64,000 nucleotides of DNA from Saprospiraceae bacterium UBA6168 (GTDB lineage: Bacteria > Bacteroidota > Bacteroidia > Chitinophagales > Saprospiraceae), in the NCBI GenBank assembly GCA_002435785.1, contig DIUC01000017.1, positions 1 through 64,000 on the forward strand. The letters run 5' to 3'. The translations under genes and the position numbers were made by a program. Numbering within the stretch: position 1 is the first letter of the stretch; each line of letters begins with the position of its first letter. Below are positions 52,229 through 60,532 of the stretch, piece by piece. The notes below the pieces were generated by a model. That model had not been told where the DNA came from, ran no database searches, and worked only from the letters and a program-made list of their open reading frames with translations.

Positions 52229-52837
52229 ATGCAATACCAATATCCGCACACCATCACAAACGGGGGTGGTGAACTGCTCACATTTACTAGTCGTATCACA
52301 ACCCTGACGGGCGACTGGCTCGAAGGCGAAAACCTCGTCCAACCGAATTCCGGGCCGCCCATGCACGTACACCACCTTCAGGACGAACACCTGACGGTCG
52401 TCAAAGGGAAAATGGGCGTACAAGTGCTTGGCGAAGCGCCAAAATTCTTCGGCCCAGGCGAGGGCGCTACCTTCAAAGCGGGCGTTCCGCACAAGTTCTG
52501 GAACGCCGGCACCGAGCCGCTCCAATGCAGGGCTTGGGTGAAACCAGCCTACAACATGGAATACTTCCTGACAGAAATCTTCAAATCAACGGAAGCAAAC
52601 GGTGGCAAACGCCCCGGCACTTTCGACGCAGCCTACCTCCTCGACCGCTACCAATCGGAGTACGACATGCTCGAAATTCCGAGCTTTGTGAAAAAAGTGG
52701 TTTTCCCAGTCGTGCTGTTCTTCGGAAAACTGCTGGGCATGCACCGGAAGTTCGAGGGGGCACCGGAGCCGATTCTTAACATTCGCCCCCAAGAAACAAT
52801 TCAACAATTTAACAATTCAGCAATCCAAATAACGTGA
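52229..52837 (+). CDS. Cupin-domain protein coupled to an FAD monooxygenase
   Basis: 202 residues. The cupin motif 1 is MHVHHLQDEHLTVVKGKM (two His, Glu/Asp and His region) and motif 2 is FKAGVPHKFWNAG. The helical C-terminal tail (VVFPVVLFFGKLLGMHRKFE) resembles that of the cupin at 14046. The stop overlaps the GTG of the following monooxygenase gene (GTGA), so the two proteins are made together. The joint substrate is unknown. Confidence 0.85.
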   Translation: MQYQYPHTITNGGGELLTFTSRITTLTGDWLEGENLVQPNSGPPMHVHHLQDEHLTVVKGKMGVQVLGEAPKFFGPGEGATFKAGVPHKFWNAGTEPLQCRAWVKPAYNMEYFLTEIFKSTEANGGKRPGTFDAAYLLDRYQSEYDMLEIPSFVKKVVFPVVLFFGKLLGMHRKFEGAPEPILNIRPQETIQQFNNSAIQIT

Positions 52838-53988
52838 AAATAAGCATCATTGGCGCAGGCATTGGTGGCCTAACAACCGCCATTGCGCTGCGCAAATACC
52901 GACCAGACATTGAACTGGAAATCATCGAAGGCAGCCCGGAACTGAAGGCAGCGGGGGCGGGACTGGCACTTGCTGCCAATGCGATTGTCGCCTTCGACCA
53001 CATCGGGGTGAAGCAGCAGGTGCTTGCGGTCAGCAATGTCCTCGAAGCTTTCCGCATCCTGGATGCCAAAGGGCGGGTGATTTCCCAAACGAACAACATT
53101 GCCATCAACCGCAATTTGGAGACCATCAGCAATTTCAGCGTTCACCGGGCGGACTTGCATCGGGTGTTGCTGGCGCAAATTCCTGACGTGCCGGTGCTCC
53201 TGAACCGGAAGGTCTGGGACTTCCGCTCGAACGGTAACGGGGAAGATATCCGCTTTGCCGATAGTTCGACTACTGCCACCGATTACGTGGTCGCCGCCGA
53301 CGGCATCCACTCCATTTTCAGGGAAAAACTGCTGCCAAAAAGCAAGTTAAGGTACGCCGGATATACTTGCTGGCGGGGCATAACGGACCGTTTGCCCACG
53401 AATTTTGACCAAAAAGCTGCCTCCGAATCCTGGGGCCTTGGCAAGCGCTTTGGCATCGTGCCGCTCACGGATGGCAGGATTTACTGGTTTGCCTGCCTCA
53501 ATGTGCCCAAAGAAAAAGACGAGGGCTGCGCTGCCATGGGAAAAAAGGAACTGCTCGAAACCTTTCATGGTTTTCATGCGCCAGTCTCCGAAATCATTGG
53601 CATGACCGAGCCCGATAAAATCCTTTGGAACGACATTCTCGATTTTGCGCCAGTCGAAAGATTTGCCTTCGGGCGGGTATTGCTGCTTGGCGATGCCGCC
53701 CACGCTACCACGCCAAACCTAGGACAGGGAGCCTGCCAGGCCATTGAAGATGCCGCAGTTTTGGGAAAGCTGTTGACCAAACACCAGCTACCAGAAGTAG
53801 CTTTCAAAGCCTTCGAGCAAATAAGGAAGGAGCGTACAAGGCTCATTGTCAACCGTTCCTGGCAGTTGGGCAAGGTAGCCCAGTTGTCGAACCCACTCTT
53901 GGCTGGGCTGCGCAATTTCGCCATGCGACTCGTGCCGGAAAGCGTGAACGAGCGGCAAGTGAAGGCGCTGCTGGACGTTGAGTTTTAA
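52834..53988 (+). CDS. FAD-dependent monooxygenase
   Basis: 384 residues from a GTG that overlaps the cupin stop. The Rossmann motif GAGIGGLTTAIALRK (GxGxxG) is at the N-terminus, DYVVAADGIHSIFRE provides the DG motif, and LLLGDAAHATTPNLGQGACQ the GD motif that contacts FAD ribityl. This is the group A flavoprotein aromatic hydroxylase family (PHBH/UbiH-like), which uses NAD(P)H and O2. The substrate is not predictable. No membrane segment. Confidence 0.9.
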   Translation: MKISIIGAGIGGLTTAIALRKYRPDIELEIIEGSPELKAAGAGLALAANAIVAFDHIGVKQQVLAVSNVLEAFRILDAKGRVISQTNNIAINRNLETISNFSVHRADLHRVLLAQIPDVPVLLNRKVWDFRSNGNGEDIRFADSSTTATDYVVAADGIHSIFREKLLPKSKLRYAGYTCWRGITDRLPTNFDQKAASESWGLGKRFGIVPLTDGRIYWFACLNVPKEKDEGCAAMGKKELLETFHGFHAPVSEIIGMTEPDKILWNDILDFAPVERFAFGRVLLLGDAAHATTPNLGQGACQAIEDAAVLGKLLTKHQLPEVAFKAFEQIRKERTRLIVNRSWQLGKVAQLSNPLLAGLRNFAMRLVPESVNERQVKALLDVEF

Positions 53989-54030
53989 AATTGTCCAGCG
54001 CTTTTCCGAAATCCGAAATAAGTATTTACC

Positions 54031-54096
54031 ATGAAAACAACCCCGCCGATGCCACTGGGCAGCATCAGCGAGCAGGGGATTTATTGCCCGGTCTAA
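54031..54096 (+). CDS. Possible 21-residue leader-like ORF
   Basis: MKTTPPMPLGSISEQGIYCP plus a final Val. It lies 13 bp before the next tiny ORF at 54109. No Shine-Dalgarno or other support; listed because two very short frames follow the monooxygenase in series. Confidence 0.2.
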   Translation: MKTTPPMPLGSISEQGIYCPV

Positions 54097-54108
54097 AATC
54101 ACCCGACT

Positions 54109-54204
54109 ATGTTTAACTTAAAAAATCATCGAATCATGATGGCGATTGCCTGGGGCGTCGTGTTCTTGGCGGCCTTCACGCTTGTCGTTTCGATGCTGCC
54201 GTAG
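54109..54204 (+). CDS. Possible 31-residue single-span membrane peptide
   Basis: 31 residues: a basic N-terminus (FNLKNHR) followed by one hydrophobic span (IMMAIAWGVVFLAAFTLVVS) and MLP. This is a plausible topology for a small membrane peptide. It lies 121 bp after the monooxygenase stop on the same strand. No homology recalled; could be chance. Confidence 0.35.
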   Translation: MFNLKNHRIMMAIAWGVVFLAAFTLVVSMLP

Positions 54205-54300
54205 CTTGTTGCTGCGATTGGCATTTCCTAAAATAAGTATGCAGGGACGAAAAGTCAACCTTTTCAAACCTGCATATCTTTTTTGAGAAAAGCATCAAAA

Positions 54301-54482
54301 CTACTCCCACACTTTCAAGAACTGCCCATAAGCTGGCATCCCCGTCTCCTCACCTATCGTCACCACGTTGCAGCTCCATCGAGTGTACGAGCCTACCCTG
54401 CTGGTCGTAGAAATGCAGTGAGGCAGCTTGCGCCTTTGGCTAAAACAGGTCAAAATGCAATTGGTACTTGGCCGTGCTTGGG
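54301..54482 (-). pseudogene. Decayed T9SS type A sorting domain
   Basis: On the minus strand the frame reads DPSTAKYQLHFDLF, a TAG stop, then PKAQAASLHFYDQQGRLVHS and MELQRGDDR, followed by a frameshift to GMPAYGQFLKVWE and a stop. This order (PNPSTGKY..., LhlYDQQGRLV, GMPAG.YFLKVWE) is the T9SS type A C-terminal domain. Both the in-frame stop and the frameshift show it is broken. No upstream body of a gene remains, because the tRNA and terminator follow immediately. Confidence 0.55.
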
Positions 54483-54517
54483 TCTTAATGTAAACAACTT
54501 TCTAAAGTGACAAAAAA

Positions 54518-54550
54518 AAAGCCTTGCAAATCAATGACTTGCAAGGCTTT
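54518..54550 (-). terminator. Intrinsic terminator of the tRNA-Thr transcript
   Basis: AAAGCCTTGCAA (54518-54529) and TTGCAAGGCTTT (54539-54550) form a 12-bp stem with a 9-nt loop. The plus-strand A-run just left of it reads as a T-run on the minus strand. Confidence 0.8.
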
Positions 54551-54615
54551 CAGTCGGGGTGTCAGGATTGGTACAGGCATTTTGAACAAACACCCAAAAA
54601 CCGAAAATCGAAGTG

Positions 54616-54688
<73 letters not shown>

Positions 54689-54950
54689 AATTTTTTCTGG
54701 TGTCCTGTTCCATTGAACGGGGCGCAAATTTATGCTTTCTTTTTGCAGAATGGCAAGGGCCTTTTCCATTTTCTTGCGGTGACTTTTACGGGGGAAATGG
54801 ATTCTGGTTTCGCCCTATCTGCGAAAAAAAGCAATGACTTGGTAATCAAGATTTTAGGCAGACTGGGTCTCAAAAACCCAGTACAAAAAAACCACCCTCC
54901 ATGATGGAAAGGTGGCCACACATTTAAACATTTAGTAGGAAGGATTTACA

Positions 54951-55682
54951 CTACTTCGGCATGACTTCACCGCTGCCACTGACCTTCGAGCGGACACTGG
55001 GCCGGCCCTTGTAATAGACGTCCCCACTGCCAGCAATGGCCACTTCGAGCGAATCGCTGACGCTGACGGAGGAATTGCCGGACCCGGAAATCTTGACTTC
55101 ACAGGTGCGGGCGCTCAGGTCAAAGGCTTTTATGTCGCCGCTCCCACTGATTTTCATGTTGCTGCCCTCGGTGGTGCCAGCAAGGTGCATGTTGCCACTG
55201 CCGCTGATGGCCACGTTGAGGTGCTTGGTGTCGGCATCGAGCTTGATGTTGCCGCTGCCACTGATGCTCAGGGAGAGGTTGGCCAGGTTGGTGAACCTGC
55301 TTTCGCCAAGGATGGAGCCAGAGCCGCTGATGCTCAAGTCCTTGAGGTCTTTCACGGTTACCCATATTTTCACGGGTTCGTGCTTCCTGACGTTCCTGTC
55401 AAAACCAATTTTCCACACCCCGTTCTTTACCTCTTTTTTCAGGTTGTCAATGATGTTTTGTTGAGCCTCCACCTTAACGGATTGGGTGCTGCCCTGCCGA
55501 ATCATCACATCGGCGGCAATGCCCAATGCAAGCCCGTCGAATATGTCCAAGTCAAGGGTTTGGGTGACCCTTGGCCCGGTACCGTTCATGCCGGGGCCTG
55601 AGGACCAGTTTTGTGCCGTGGCACCGGAAGCAACAAGGAGGATGGCGAATAGGCCAATTGCGGAAGAAATCGTTGATTTCAT
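54951..55682 (-). CDS. DUF2807 putative auto-transporter adhesin-like protein
   Basis: 243 residues. The signal peptide is KSTISSAIGLFAILLVASGATA. The mature part holds repeated SGSG motifs (ISGSGSILG, ISGSGNIKL, ISGSGNMHL, ISGSGDIKA, ISGSGNSSV, IAGSGDVYY) that mark the right-handed beta-helix of DUF2807 (head GIN domain), with the opening VTQTLDLDIFDGLALG... typical of the family. Single-copy secreted proteins of this type are common in Bacteroidota; their ligand is unknown. Confidence 0.92.
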   Translation of the reverse strand: MKSTISSAIGLFAILLVASGATAQNWSSGPGMNGTGPRVTQTLDLDIFDGLALGIAADVMIRQGSTQSVKVEAQQNIIDNLKKEVKNGVWKIGFDRNVRKHEPVKIWVTVKDLKDLSISGSGSILGESRFTNLANLSLSISGSGNIKLDADTKHLNVAISGSGNMHLAGTTEGSNMKISGSGDIKAFDLSARTCEVKISGSGNSSVSVSDSLEVAIAGSGDVYYKGRPSVRSKVSGSGEVMPK

Positions 55683-55739
55683 GTCTGTCGTTTTTATTGG
55701 TGAAAGATTTTTGGTGTTGGAGCGGCTCAGTAACGTGTA

Positions 55740-55846
55740 AAAGATAACTTGTTTAGAAGGTTTAGAGGGGTTTAGAGGAGTTTAGAAGGTTTAGCTTTAA
55801 ACCTGCTAAACTTCTTTAAACCTGCTAAACCAAAACTTCACAACTG
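55740..55846. repeat. GTTTAGA-rich palindromic repeat, inverted copy of 30180-30276
   Basis: It begins AAAGATAACTTGTTTAGAAG, runs through GTTTAGAGG and GTTTAGAAGG units, and closes in AAACCTGCTAAACC units and CCAAAACTTCACAACT. The ends match those of 30180-30276 in reverse orientation. Confidence 0.75.
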
Positions 55847-55895
55847 CTTCATAATGACACCGCATCAGGGCGGATAGTTGCTTTTTGGCACGAGA

Positions 55896-55930
55896 AAAAG
55901 CCCATATTGTGCAACACAATATGGGCTTTT
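55896..55930 (-). terminator. Intrinsic terminator downstream of rlpA
   Basis: A perfect 16-bp stem (AAAAGCCCATATTGTG with its complement) has a 3-nt loop and A/T runs on both sides. It lies 32 bp past the stop of the minus-strand RlpA gene and could also serve plus-strand transcripts. Confidence 0.85.
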
Positions 55931-55961
55931 TTTTTTCGGGCGCTTTTGAAGGAAGACGTGC

Positions 55962-56906
55962 CTAATTTTTTGAGCCCATGGTGGCCAAATCAACGATAAA
56001 GCCGTCCATTTTTTTCCGCTTTTTCAGGTTGTCCTTGTAGCTGTTGGCCTCCGCCTCTGTCGGGAAAGAACCAAGTATTACTTTGTACATCAGTTCGCCC
56101 TTTGGGTTTTTCTGGACGCTGACCAAGATGGAAGAAAACCAATCTTCCTGCAATTCGGCGATTTTTTTGAACAAAGCCTCCTGCGTGGAGAGCACTGCCA
56201 CCTGGACGCCATAGCCCTTCTTCTCCGGCTTCCTCAACTGGATTTCAAAAAGGTCGTAAGCCTCGAAATCGCTGCCTTTTAAAAGTACCGACGTGCTGGT
56301 GGCCTCCTTTTTCACCGCTTTTTCGGGAGCTGGCTTTGCCTTTGGCTCTTCCTTTACAGCCACTGGTTTGGTGGTGGCGGCGACCGATTTTTCGGTGGTG
56401 GTTGGCTTCTCCACCTTAGCCTCCACCGGCTTGCTGGCTGGCTCCTCTTTTTTGGGCGTATCGGTTTTTACTATTGCAACCTCCGTTGAGGCTGGTTTTG
56501 GCTTTTCCTCCACCCGTTTGGGAGCCTCCGCAATGGCTTCGGTAGGCTCGGCTTGCTTCACCAACTCTACTTTTACCCTCGTTGAACCATCAGGTACCAA
56601 ACCAATTGCATCGGCGGCGGCCTTGGATATCTCCACTACCCTACCGCTGATGAACGGCCCACGGTCGGTCACCCGAACCTGCACGGACTTGTTGTTGTCG
56701 AGGCGGGTTACTCTCAGCATGGTGCCATAGGGATAGGTCTTGTGGGCGCAGGTCAGCTTGCCTTTGTCGTACAGCTCGCCGCTGGCCGTTGGTTTTCCGT
56801 GGAACAGGTCGGAATAATAGGACGCAAGGCCAAACTCTTCATCCTGTGCCAGCAGGCTGGTGGTGAAAAGCAGGTTGAGCATCAAGATTTTTACTAAATT
56901 TTTCAT
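55962..56906 (-). CDS. rlpA: RlpA-family septal-ring lytic transglycosylase-like protein with SPOR domain
   Basis: 314 residues. The signal peptide is MKNLVKILMLNLLFTTSLLA. The double-psi beta-barrel RlpA domain (~23-110) shows GLASYYSDLFHGKPTASGEL, LTCAHKTYPYGTMLRVTRL, RVTDRGPF and GRVVEISKAAADAIGL, all characteristic. A long Lys/Pro/Glu/Thr linker (~118-210) leads to a SPOR domain (~235-312: YGVQVAVLSTQEALFKKIAEL, KVILGSFPTEAEANSYKDNL) that binds denuded septal peptidoglycan. Acts in the periplasm or outer membrane at division sites. Whether it is an active glycosidase is not settled by sequence. Confidence 0.93.
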   Translation of the reverse strand: MKNLVKILMLNLLFTTSLLAQDEEFGLASYYSDLFHGKPTASGELYDKGKLTCAHKTYPYGTMLRVTRLDNNKSVQVRVTDRGPFISGRVVEISKAAADAIGLVPDGSTRVKVELVKQAEPTEAIAEAPKRVEEKPKPASTEVAIVKTDTPKKEEPASKPVEAKVEKPTTTEKSVAATTKPVAVKEEPKAKPAPEKAVKKEATSTSVLLKGSDFEAYDLFEIQLRKPEKKGYGVQVAVLSTQEALFKKIAELQEDWFSSILVSVQKNPKGELMYKVILGSFPTEAEANSYKDNLKKRKKMDGFIVDLATMGSKN

Positions 56907-57271
56907 GGTACGTTTAGTTTAAAAAAAGGTACGGCTCCTCTCATTGCATTGGTTTTCAGCGAATTACGATGCCAGGGAAGCCGTGAAATTTCATGGTTAA
57001 AGTTAATGATTATTGTTTGGTTGTTCTAAAAGCAGTGTACAAGGGAGCAAATTCAGTTGAATTCTCTGACAAAATAACCACATTTCCACAAAAGCCGCAA
57101 ATGTATTTTGGCCACAGGCAATTGAGTATCAGTGCTTTCAATGCCGAAGTTGTAACTTTGCGGGGGGTTAGGTTGTTCAGTTTGCACAATTTTTCAACCC
57201 TTATTTTCATCCTATCGTGGGCAGGATTCCTGATTCGGCCAGCGTTTGGGCAATCTTTTTTCAAGAAAAAA

Positions 57272-58363
57272 ATGAGTAAGCACGGTAGAGTTTTGGTAGC
57301 CATGAGCGGCGGCATTGACAGCACGGTAACGGCCATGCTCATGCACGAGGAGGGCTACGAGGTCGTCGGCATCACCATGAAAACCTGGGACTACGCCTCT
57401 TCTGGCGGTTCCCACAAAGAGACGGGCTGCTGCAGCCTCGACTCCATCAACGACGCTCGGAAAGTGGCCGTGGACATGAAGTTCCACCATTTTATCGTGG
57501 ACATCCGGGAGGAGTTTGGCGATTACGTGATTGACAATTTCGTGGAAGAGTACATGGCCGGTCGCACCCCGAACCCTTGCGTGCTCTGCAACACACATAT
57601 AAAATGGAGCGCCCTGCTCAAACGGGCCGATACCCTCGATTGTGAGTTCATCGCCACGGGCCATTACGCCATCAACAACCAACAGGATGGCAGGCATTTC
57701 GTATCAAAGGCAAAGGACAGCCAAAAGGACCAGTCCTATGTGCTTTGGGGCCTGAGCCAGGAGTGCCTGCGCCGCAGCCGCTTTCCGCTCGGCGGCCTGA
57801 CAAAGCCGGAGGTGCGCCAAATTGCCTTCGATAGGGGCTATGACGAGCTGTCGAAAAAGAGCGAGAGCTACGAAATCTGCTTTGTGCCGGACAACGACTA
57901 CCGGGGCTTCCTCAAGCGCCGGGTGGACGGGCTGGAGGAGCGAGTGGCTGGCGGAAAGTTTGTCAATGCAAATGGGGAGGTCCTGGGCGAGCACGAGGGC
58001 TACCCTTTTTACACCATTGGCCAGCGGAAGGGGCTGGGCATCGCCTTCGGGCAGCCGATGTTCGTGGCGGAGATTCGACCGGAGACCAACACGGTGGTGC
58101 TGGGTACCGAAGACGAACTCATCCGCAACAGCATGAGGGTCGGACAGGTGAACCTGATGAAGTACGCCGAAATACCCGATGGCATGGAGGCCGTGACCAA
58201 GGTCCGCTACCGTGACAATGGCACTCATAGCTTGCTCCGCAATGCGGATGACGGCATCGTGAAAGTGGATTTCCTGGCAAATGTAAAGGGCATTGCTCCT
58301 GGCCAGTCCGCCGTTTTTTACGAAAACGACGACGTGATTGGCGGCGGGGTCATCTATCGTTAA
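57272..58363 (+). CDS. mnmA: tRNA 2-thiouridine(34) synthase
   Basis: 363 residues from ATG 57272; a longer frame upstream is not MnmA-like and is dropped. It has the PP-loop SGGIDS (12-17), NPCVLCN with the first catalytic Cys, FIATGHYA, KDQSYVLWGLSQ, CFVPDNDYRGF (second catalytic Cys region), and GQRKGLGIAFG in the C-terminal beta domain. It uses ATP and a sulphur relay to thiolate U34 of tRNAs for Lys, Glu and Gln. Followed by a lipoprotein and RimM on the same strand. Confidence 0.97.
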   Translation: MSKHGRVLVAMSGGIDSTVTAMLMHEEGYEVVGITMKTWDYASSGGSHKETGCCSLDSINDARKVAVDMKFHHFIVDIREEFGDYVIDNFVEEYMAGRTPNPCVLCNTHIKWSALLKRADTLDCEFIATGHYAINNQQDGRHFVSKAKDSQKDQSYVLWGLSQECLRRSRFPLGGLTKPEVRQIAFDRGYDELSKKSESYEICFVPDNDYRGFLKRRVDGLEERVAGGKFVNANGEVLGEHEGYPFYTIGQRKGLGIAFGQPMFVAEIRPETNTVVLGTEDELIRNSMRVGQVNLMKYAEIPDGMEAVTKVRYRDNGTHSLLRNADDGIVKVDFLANVKGIAPGQSAVFYENDDVIGGGVIYR

Positions 58364-58384
58364 CAACTTGATTGTCAATTTTTT

Positions 58385-59149
58385 ATGAAAACAATTGCCG
58401 CAAACAACCTGAGAAAGCTAATGGCGCCCTGCGTCTTGGCTGCGCTTTTATTGCCAGCTTGTAAGGAGGAGGCCGATGATTACAAAACCGAGGCAGGGCT
58501 GGCGTATTATCCGCTTGAAGTCGGCAAGTTCATCGAGTACCAAGTGGATTCCACCATCTTCGACCCGAACGGCGAAGCCACGGTTTTCAGCACCACCACC
58601 TTTGTCAAAGAGGAAATCATAGACACCTTGACCGACAATATTGGCAATATCCTATACAAAATCGAGCGCTTTGAGCGCACCGCCGACAGCTTGCCTTGGA
58701 ACATCAAGAAAGTGCTTACGGTATCGGTACAAGGCAACCAAGCCATCCGAACGGAAGACAACCTGCGCTTTGTCAAACTCACTTTTCCGGTCAAAAAAGG
58801 AGTAAGCTGGGACGGCAACATTCATTTCAATAACGGCCTTATTGTCGTGTTGGAGGGAGAGACATTAGAGATGTTCAAAGGCTGGAAGTACCGCACCAAG
58901 ACAGCCAACGAACCCGCCAACGTTGGTGATTTTCAGTTCGCCGAAACCGTCACGGTGGAAGAGGCCAATAACGAAAACCTGATAGAACTCCGGCGCTCCT
59001 CGGCCATTTATGCCAAGGATATTGGGTTGGTTTACAGGGAGTTGTGGATTTTGGACACCCAGTGCATAGACGATTGCATTGGCAAAACCTGGGAAGAAAA
59101 GGCGGAGAAGGGCTTTATTTTGAGACAAACCATCCTTAAACACAACTGA
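58385..59149 (+). CDS. Hypothetical lipoprotein between mnmA and rimM
   Basis: 254 residues. The signal peptide ends LLPAC (lipobox, Cys26), followed by an acidic KEEADDYK linker. The mature body is beta-rich (YYPLEVGKFIEYQVDSTIF, TTTFVKEEIIDTL, KKVLTVSVQGNQAIRTED, AIYAKDIGLVYRELWILDTQ) and resembles uncharacterised Bacteroidota lipoproteins. Two conserved-looking Cys (QCIDDCIGK). It starts 21 bp after mnmA, and its TGA overlaps the rimM ATG (TGATG), so it is embedded in a translation-related operon. Confidence 0.78.
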   Translation: MKTIAANNLRKLMAPCVLAALLLPACKEEADDYKTEAGLAYYPLEVGKFIEYQVDSTIFDPNGEATVFSTTTFVKEEIIDTLTDNIGNILYKIERFERTADSLPWNIKKVLTVSVQGNQAIRTEDNLRFVKLTFPVKKGVSWDGNIHFNNGLIVVLEGETLEMFKGWKYRTKTANEPANVGDFQFAETVTVEEANNENLIELRRSSAIYAKDIGLVYRELWILDTQCIDDCIGKTWEEKAEKGFILRQTILKHN

Positions 59150-59664
59150 TGACGGACAAACTTATTGGGGTTGGGTTCACGACCAAAACGCATGGCGCCC
59201 AGGGCGAATTGAAAATCACGGTAAAGGAGGAATACCTCGATGATTTTGCAAATGCCGATGTCGTGTTCATCAATGTACAAGGCAAGCCGCTGCCATTTTT
59301 CATCGAAAACCTGCGGGATGCGGGCGACCTCTTGCTCAAAATCGAAGAGGTGGACTCCCCTGCCGAAGCCAAAAACCTGACATCCAAGGAGCTTTTTCTC
59401 CGGGAAAAGGACATCAAAATCATCAAACAGGCTGGTGAAGTGCTGACTTTTGAACTGCTGGTCGGTTACGAGCTTTTCGATGAGCAAACTGGCAGCATCG
59501 GCAAAATCGAGGCAGTGGAAGCCATGCCAACCCAGCACCTGGCCATTGTGGAGCATGAGGGCCGGGAGGTCTTTATCCCGCTGCACACCCAGATGGTGGT
59601 CGAATTGGACGAAAAAGGTAAGCGAATCGTGCTGCGCCTTCCAGAGGGGTTGCTCGACCTTTGA
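59149..59664 (+). CDS. rimM: 16S rRNA processing protein RimM
   Basis: 171 residues. Opens DKLIGVGFTTKTHGAQGELK (the I.G.HG..GE.K motif), has FIENLRDAGDLLLKIEEV and ELLVGYELFDEQTGSIGKI (PRC-barrel), then FIPLHTQMVVELDEKGKRIV near the end, as in all RimM proteins. It assists 30S subunit head assembly by binding S19. Usual partners rpsP and trmD are not adjacent; here it is coupled to a lipoprotein gene and mnmA. Confidence 0.96.
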   Translation: MTDKLIGVGFTTKTHGAQGELKITVKEEYLDDFANADVVFINVQGKPLPFFIENLRDAGDLLLKIEEVDSPAEAKNLTSKELFLREKDIKIIKQAGEVLTFELLVGYELFDEQTGSIGKIEAVEAMPTQHLAIVEHEGREVFIPLHTQMVVELDEKGKRIVLRLPEGLLDL

Positions 59665-59813
59665 TTCGCCCCACCCTATTTAAGTTCGCAGTTCGGCAGT
59701 TGGCAGTTGGCAATCAGTAGGTGGGCAGTCACAGGATGACAGCAAAAAGGCAGTCCACCGATTACGATGGCTGCCATTTGTTCTCATTTAACTTCTGGAA
59801 TTTTTCTTCGAAG

Positions 59814-60467
59814 TCAAGCGTCAAGATTCCTTCCCGCTATCAGAAAATCTTGGTATTCCTTCAGTTCGTCCCACTTGCCCGCAGCAGCGAGTGCAGCCTG
59901 CTTTGGCCATGTTTCTGGGTTTGAAATCCTAAAGCTTGGACCAGCGGCATCAAGTATTTCCCTTAGCCTTGCGACGGAGGTTTCCGCAAGGGCTGCAAAG
60001 GTCCAAATGCCCGCATCATAGCAAAGCTGCTCAATTTTTGGGCCTATGCCTTCCACAACTTTCAAGTCATCGGGATTGGGGGGCGGCCCAACGGCAGCAC
60101 GTGCGCCCATGGCCGTGCCAGCGGCAAGCGCCACCACCAAATCAGACTCGCTTTTTTCGAGCCGGAACCGCAGCCCAGTCACGTCGCCCTCCAGCGACAT
60201 TATTTTCTGGCGGTGCTTGGCATTGTCCTTCTCCGATTCATCCAATTTGTACCGCAAACTGGCATGTTCCTTTTCCAGTTCGAGGTGGGCTGCCTTGAGC
60301 CGGTTGTGCTCGGCGTTGAGTTCGTGGTAAAGTTTGTGCCACTTGTACCAGAGAATATACCCCAGCAGCAGCCCCAAAAGGAATGCGACCAGCAGCATTA
60401 GCAATACCTCAATGGTGTGGTTGGTGTAGGTGCCTGCGCCAGGCCCTTGGAAAGTATTTTCAAACAT
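59814..60467 (-). CDS. Membrane-anchored coiled-coil protein with C-terminal helix-hairpin-helix domain
   Basis: 217 residues. One membrane segment (~18-42: HTIEVLLMLLVAFLLGLLLG), a coiled coil (~45-110: LNAEHNRLKAAHLELEKEHA...), then NPDDLKVVEGIGPKIEQLCY, a helix-hairpin-helix of the DUF4332/rplU-fused kind (VEGIGPKIEQLL..AGI.T...LA). This domain type is frequent in Bacteroidota and cyanobacteria and may bind DNA or RNA. Function unknown. Confidence 0.82.
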   Translation of the reverse strand: MFENTFQGPGAGTYTNHTIEVLLMLLVAFLLGLLLGYILWYKWHKLYHELNAEHNRLKAAHLELEKEHASLRYKLDESEKDNAKHRQKIMSLEGDVTGLRFRLEKSESDLVVALAAGTAMGARAAVGPPPNPDDLKVVEGIGPKIEQLCYDAGIWTFAALAETSVARLREILDAAGPSFRISNPETWPKQAALAAAGKWDELKEYQDFLIAGRNLDA

Positions 60468-60532
60468 GATTGTTTAATTTTTTGATGAGAAATCAAGGCG
60501 TAACTTTTGTTACTTAATTGATTTCCAGTTAG

